Origin: Loki-b32 sp048941605
GTDB lineage: Archaea; Asgardarchaeota; Lokiarchaeia; Sigyniarchaeales; SOKP01
Assembly: GCA_048941605.1 (NCBI GenBank)
Contig: JBHLNL010000178.1
Span: 1 to 6,873, forward strand
Direction of reading: 5' to 3'
DNA: 6,873 bases
A program made the position numbers and the translations under genes. Below are positions 5,926 to 6,873 of this stretch, piece by piece (the stretch's first letter is position 1; each line of letters starts with the position of its first letter). The notes under the pieces were generated by a model, which ran no database searches, was not told the DNA's origin, and saw nothing but the letters and a program-made list of their open reading frames with translations.

Positions 5926-5939
5926 GATTTTTTCCAAAT

Positions 5940-6731
5940 TTGAAGGTGAATAAAATTCGAGTTAAAGACAAAGTTGTGATTTTAACGGGAGCAGCTTCAG
6001 GAATAGGAAGATCTACTGCAATTCTTTTTGCTAAAGAAGGTGCTAAACAAATACTCTCTGATATAGATGAAGATGGATTAAAAAAAACTTTTGAAATGCT
6101 TGGAGAAGGAAAAGATAGAACTACTATAATGAAAGTAGATGTAAGAAATCCAGATGAAGTTAAAGATATGATTGATTCAACAATCCAAAAGTATGGAAGA
6201 ATTGACATTTTAATTGTAAACGCAGGTGTAGTGCGAGTAGGGCCTGTTGAGACTTTTCCAGATAAAGATTATGATCTTTTGATTGATGTAAATTTAAAGG
6301 GTACTCATTATACTTGTAAGTATGCTGTTCCATATTTTAAAAGGCAAAAATATGGATCCATTATTACATTAGCATCAGTAGCCGCTCACATAGGTCAAGT
6401 AGCTCATGCAAATTATTGTTCTACTAAAGCAGGTGTTTTAGGATATACAAGAGCATTAGCTTTAGATTTAGCACCATATAATGTTCGAGTTAATAGTGTT
6501 AGTCCTGGAGCTACTGATACACCCATGTTGCAAAGTGATGTTGCAAAACAAGCAAAAGATAGAGGTGTTTCTTATGAAGAAGTCAAAAAAGAATTTGAAT
6601 CAGAAGGTATAATGGGGAGATGGGCAACTCCTGAAGAAATAGCTACTGGAATTCTTTTTTTGGCAACTGAAGAATCCTCTTATATAACTGGAGCAGACTT
6701 ACGTATAGATGGTGGTTGGACAACTCAATAA
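5940..6731 (+). CDS. Short-chain dehydrogenase/reductase (classical SDR, NAD-type)
   Basis: A classical SDR of about 260 residues, numbered here from the first in-frame TTG. It has the cofactor motif TGAASGIG (16-23), an acidic SDID (40-43) after the second strand that favours NAD(H) over NADP(H), and NAG (94-96). The catalytic tetrad is N118, S146, Y159 and K163 (the last two in YCSTK), followed by SPGATDTPM (188-196) and the C-terminal GADLRIDGGW (251-260). It is complete and likely active as a soluble tetramer oxidising or reducing an alcohol/carbonyl. Family resemblance is to 3-oxoacyl-ACP reductase-like and sugar or polyol dehydrogenases; the substrate is not readable. There is no ATG start. 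Candidates are TTG 5940, GTG 5946 and, at ideal distance from a ribosome-binding site, ATT 5955, so the first one to five residues are uncertain. It is preceded divergently by a decayed Gfo/Idh/MocA gene. Confidence 0.92.
   Translation: MKVNKIRVKDKVVILTGAASGIGRSTAILFAKEGAKQILSDIDEDGLKKTFEMLGEGKDRTTIMKVDVRNPDEVKDMIDSTIQKYGRIDILIVNAGVVRVGPVETFPDKDYDLLIDVNLKGTHYTCKYAVPYFKRQKYGSIITLASVAAHIGQVAHANYCSTKAGVLGYTRALALDLAPYNVRVNSVSPGATDTPMLQSDVAKQAKDRGVSYEEVKKEFESEGIMGRWATPEEIATGILFLATEESSYITGADLRIDGGWTTQ
5943..5949 (+). promoter_or_regulatory. AAGGTGA ribosome-binding-like site overlapping the annotated SDR start
   Basis: The heptamer is identical to the SCP2 ribosome-binding site at 4221-4227, yet here it overlaps codons two to four of the longest SDR reading frame. 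Five bases downstream of it is an in-frame ATT (5955), which would give the typical SDR N-terminus of Met-Arg-Val-Lys-Asp-Lys-Val. Either ATT is the start, or the match is coincidental and translation is leaderless from GTG or TTG. Confidence 0.4.
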
Positions 6732-6761
6732 TGGTTGTACTTACTTTTTATGGAATACTGC

Positions 6762-6772
6762 TTATTATAAAA
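6762..6772 (+). promoter_or_regulatory. Putative TATA box for the partial gene at the right edge
   Basis: TTATTATAAAA lies about 20 bases before the ATG at 6787, within the 55-base gap after the SDR stop. It is close enough for a leaderless transcript. The evidence is composition and spacing only. Confidence 0.25.
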
Positions 6773-6786
6773 GGATTTAAAAGATA

Positions 6787-6873
6787 ATGAATTTTGAAAA
6801 TAAGAAAGTTAAGGAAATGGTAAAAGAATGGTATAAAGAAAAAGCTCAATATGAATGGGACCGCTTACAACAA
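6787..6873 (+). CDS. N-terminus of a probable class I SAM-dependent methyltransferase (partial)
   Basis: An open frame begins at ATG 6787 and runs off the right edge after 29 codons: MNFENKKVKEMVKEWYKEK, then AQYEWDRLQQ. The amphipathic, charged helix with a YxxxAxxEWxRL pattern is typical of the leader helix of many small class I methyltransferases, in which a segment like EWxRLxxHxxEFxxT precedes the SAM-binding GxGxG motif. The binding motifs themselves lie outside the window, so the family call is pattern-based and provisional. It starts 55 bases after the SDR stop on the same strand. That it is coding is likely, given the lack of stops and the protein-like composition. Confidence 0.55.
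   Translation, partial: MNFENKKVKEMVKEWYKEKAQYEWDRLQQ

Noticed and set aside
5749..5937. Minus-strand 62-codon Leu-rich open frame as a small membrane protein
   Set aside because: Most of it is the wrong frame of the Gfo/Idh/MocA remnant. Only its last 12 codons agree with the ancestral frame, so the hydrophobic look is an artefact of frame shift.
5921..6208. Minus-strand 95-codon open frame opposite the SDR
   Set aside because: It is antisense to the conserved SDR Rossmann region, with Ser/Ile-rich low-complexity content and no domain.
1..6873. CRISPR array, tRNA/rRNA gene, insertion sequence or defence system
   Set aside because: I found no regularly spaced repeats, no tRNA-like cloverleaf sequence, no transposase or integrase, and no nuclease, helicase or toxin-antitoxin genes.

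Overview
The window is AT-rich, gene-dense prokaryotic DNA with short intergenic gaps and single-domain genes. Several features point to an archaeon. A strong ribosome-binding site (AAGGTGA) matches the archaeal 16S 3' end, TTTATA-like boxes sit about 20-35 bases before several starts, oligo-T tracts lie after genes, and arginine is mostly AGA. The gene mix (stand-alone SCP2 domain, YjbQ, PIG-L, crotonase, M24 peptidase, SDR) would suit a mesophilic, lipid-metabolising lineage such as an Asgard (Lokiarchaeia-like) archaeon. That placement is inference; no marker gene is present.

Layout: positions 1-262 are non-coding and hold a perfect 18-bp palindrome (15-32) that looks like a TetR/FadR-type fatty-acid operator. 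Next come a crotonase-family acyl-CoA enzyme (263-1030, +) and a YjbQ/UPF0047 protein (1075-1491, +). A convergent alpha/beta hydrolase follows (1517-2353, -). A divergent promoter region (2354-2480) leads into a membrane transporter of the drug/metabolite (NIPA/EamA-like) class (2481-3371, +) and a PIG-L/LmbE-type deacetylase (3394-4179, +), only 22 bases apart. A second probable operon holds an SCP2 lipid-binding protein (4234-4578, +) and an M24 aminopeptidase-like protein (4600-5721, +). Positions 5722-5939 are not empty: the minus strand carries the decayed N-terminus of a Gfo/Idh/MocA oxidoreductase, with a frameshift and truncation. An NAD-type short-chain dehydrogenase follows (about 5940-6731, +) with an ambiguous start codon. 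The first 29 codons of a probable SAM-dependent methyltransferase run off the right edge.

Together: crotonase, SCP2, SDR and possibly the alpha/beta hydrolase fit acyl-CoA or lipid turnover, and the left-edge palindrome resembles the operator of fatty-acid regulators. The other genes look like general housekeeping or accessory functions. I see no CRISPR, mobile element, defence island or clearly new multi-gene system. The most informative non-obvious signals are the palindrome, the oxidoreductase remnant and the SDR start.
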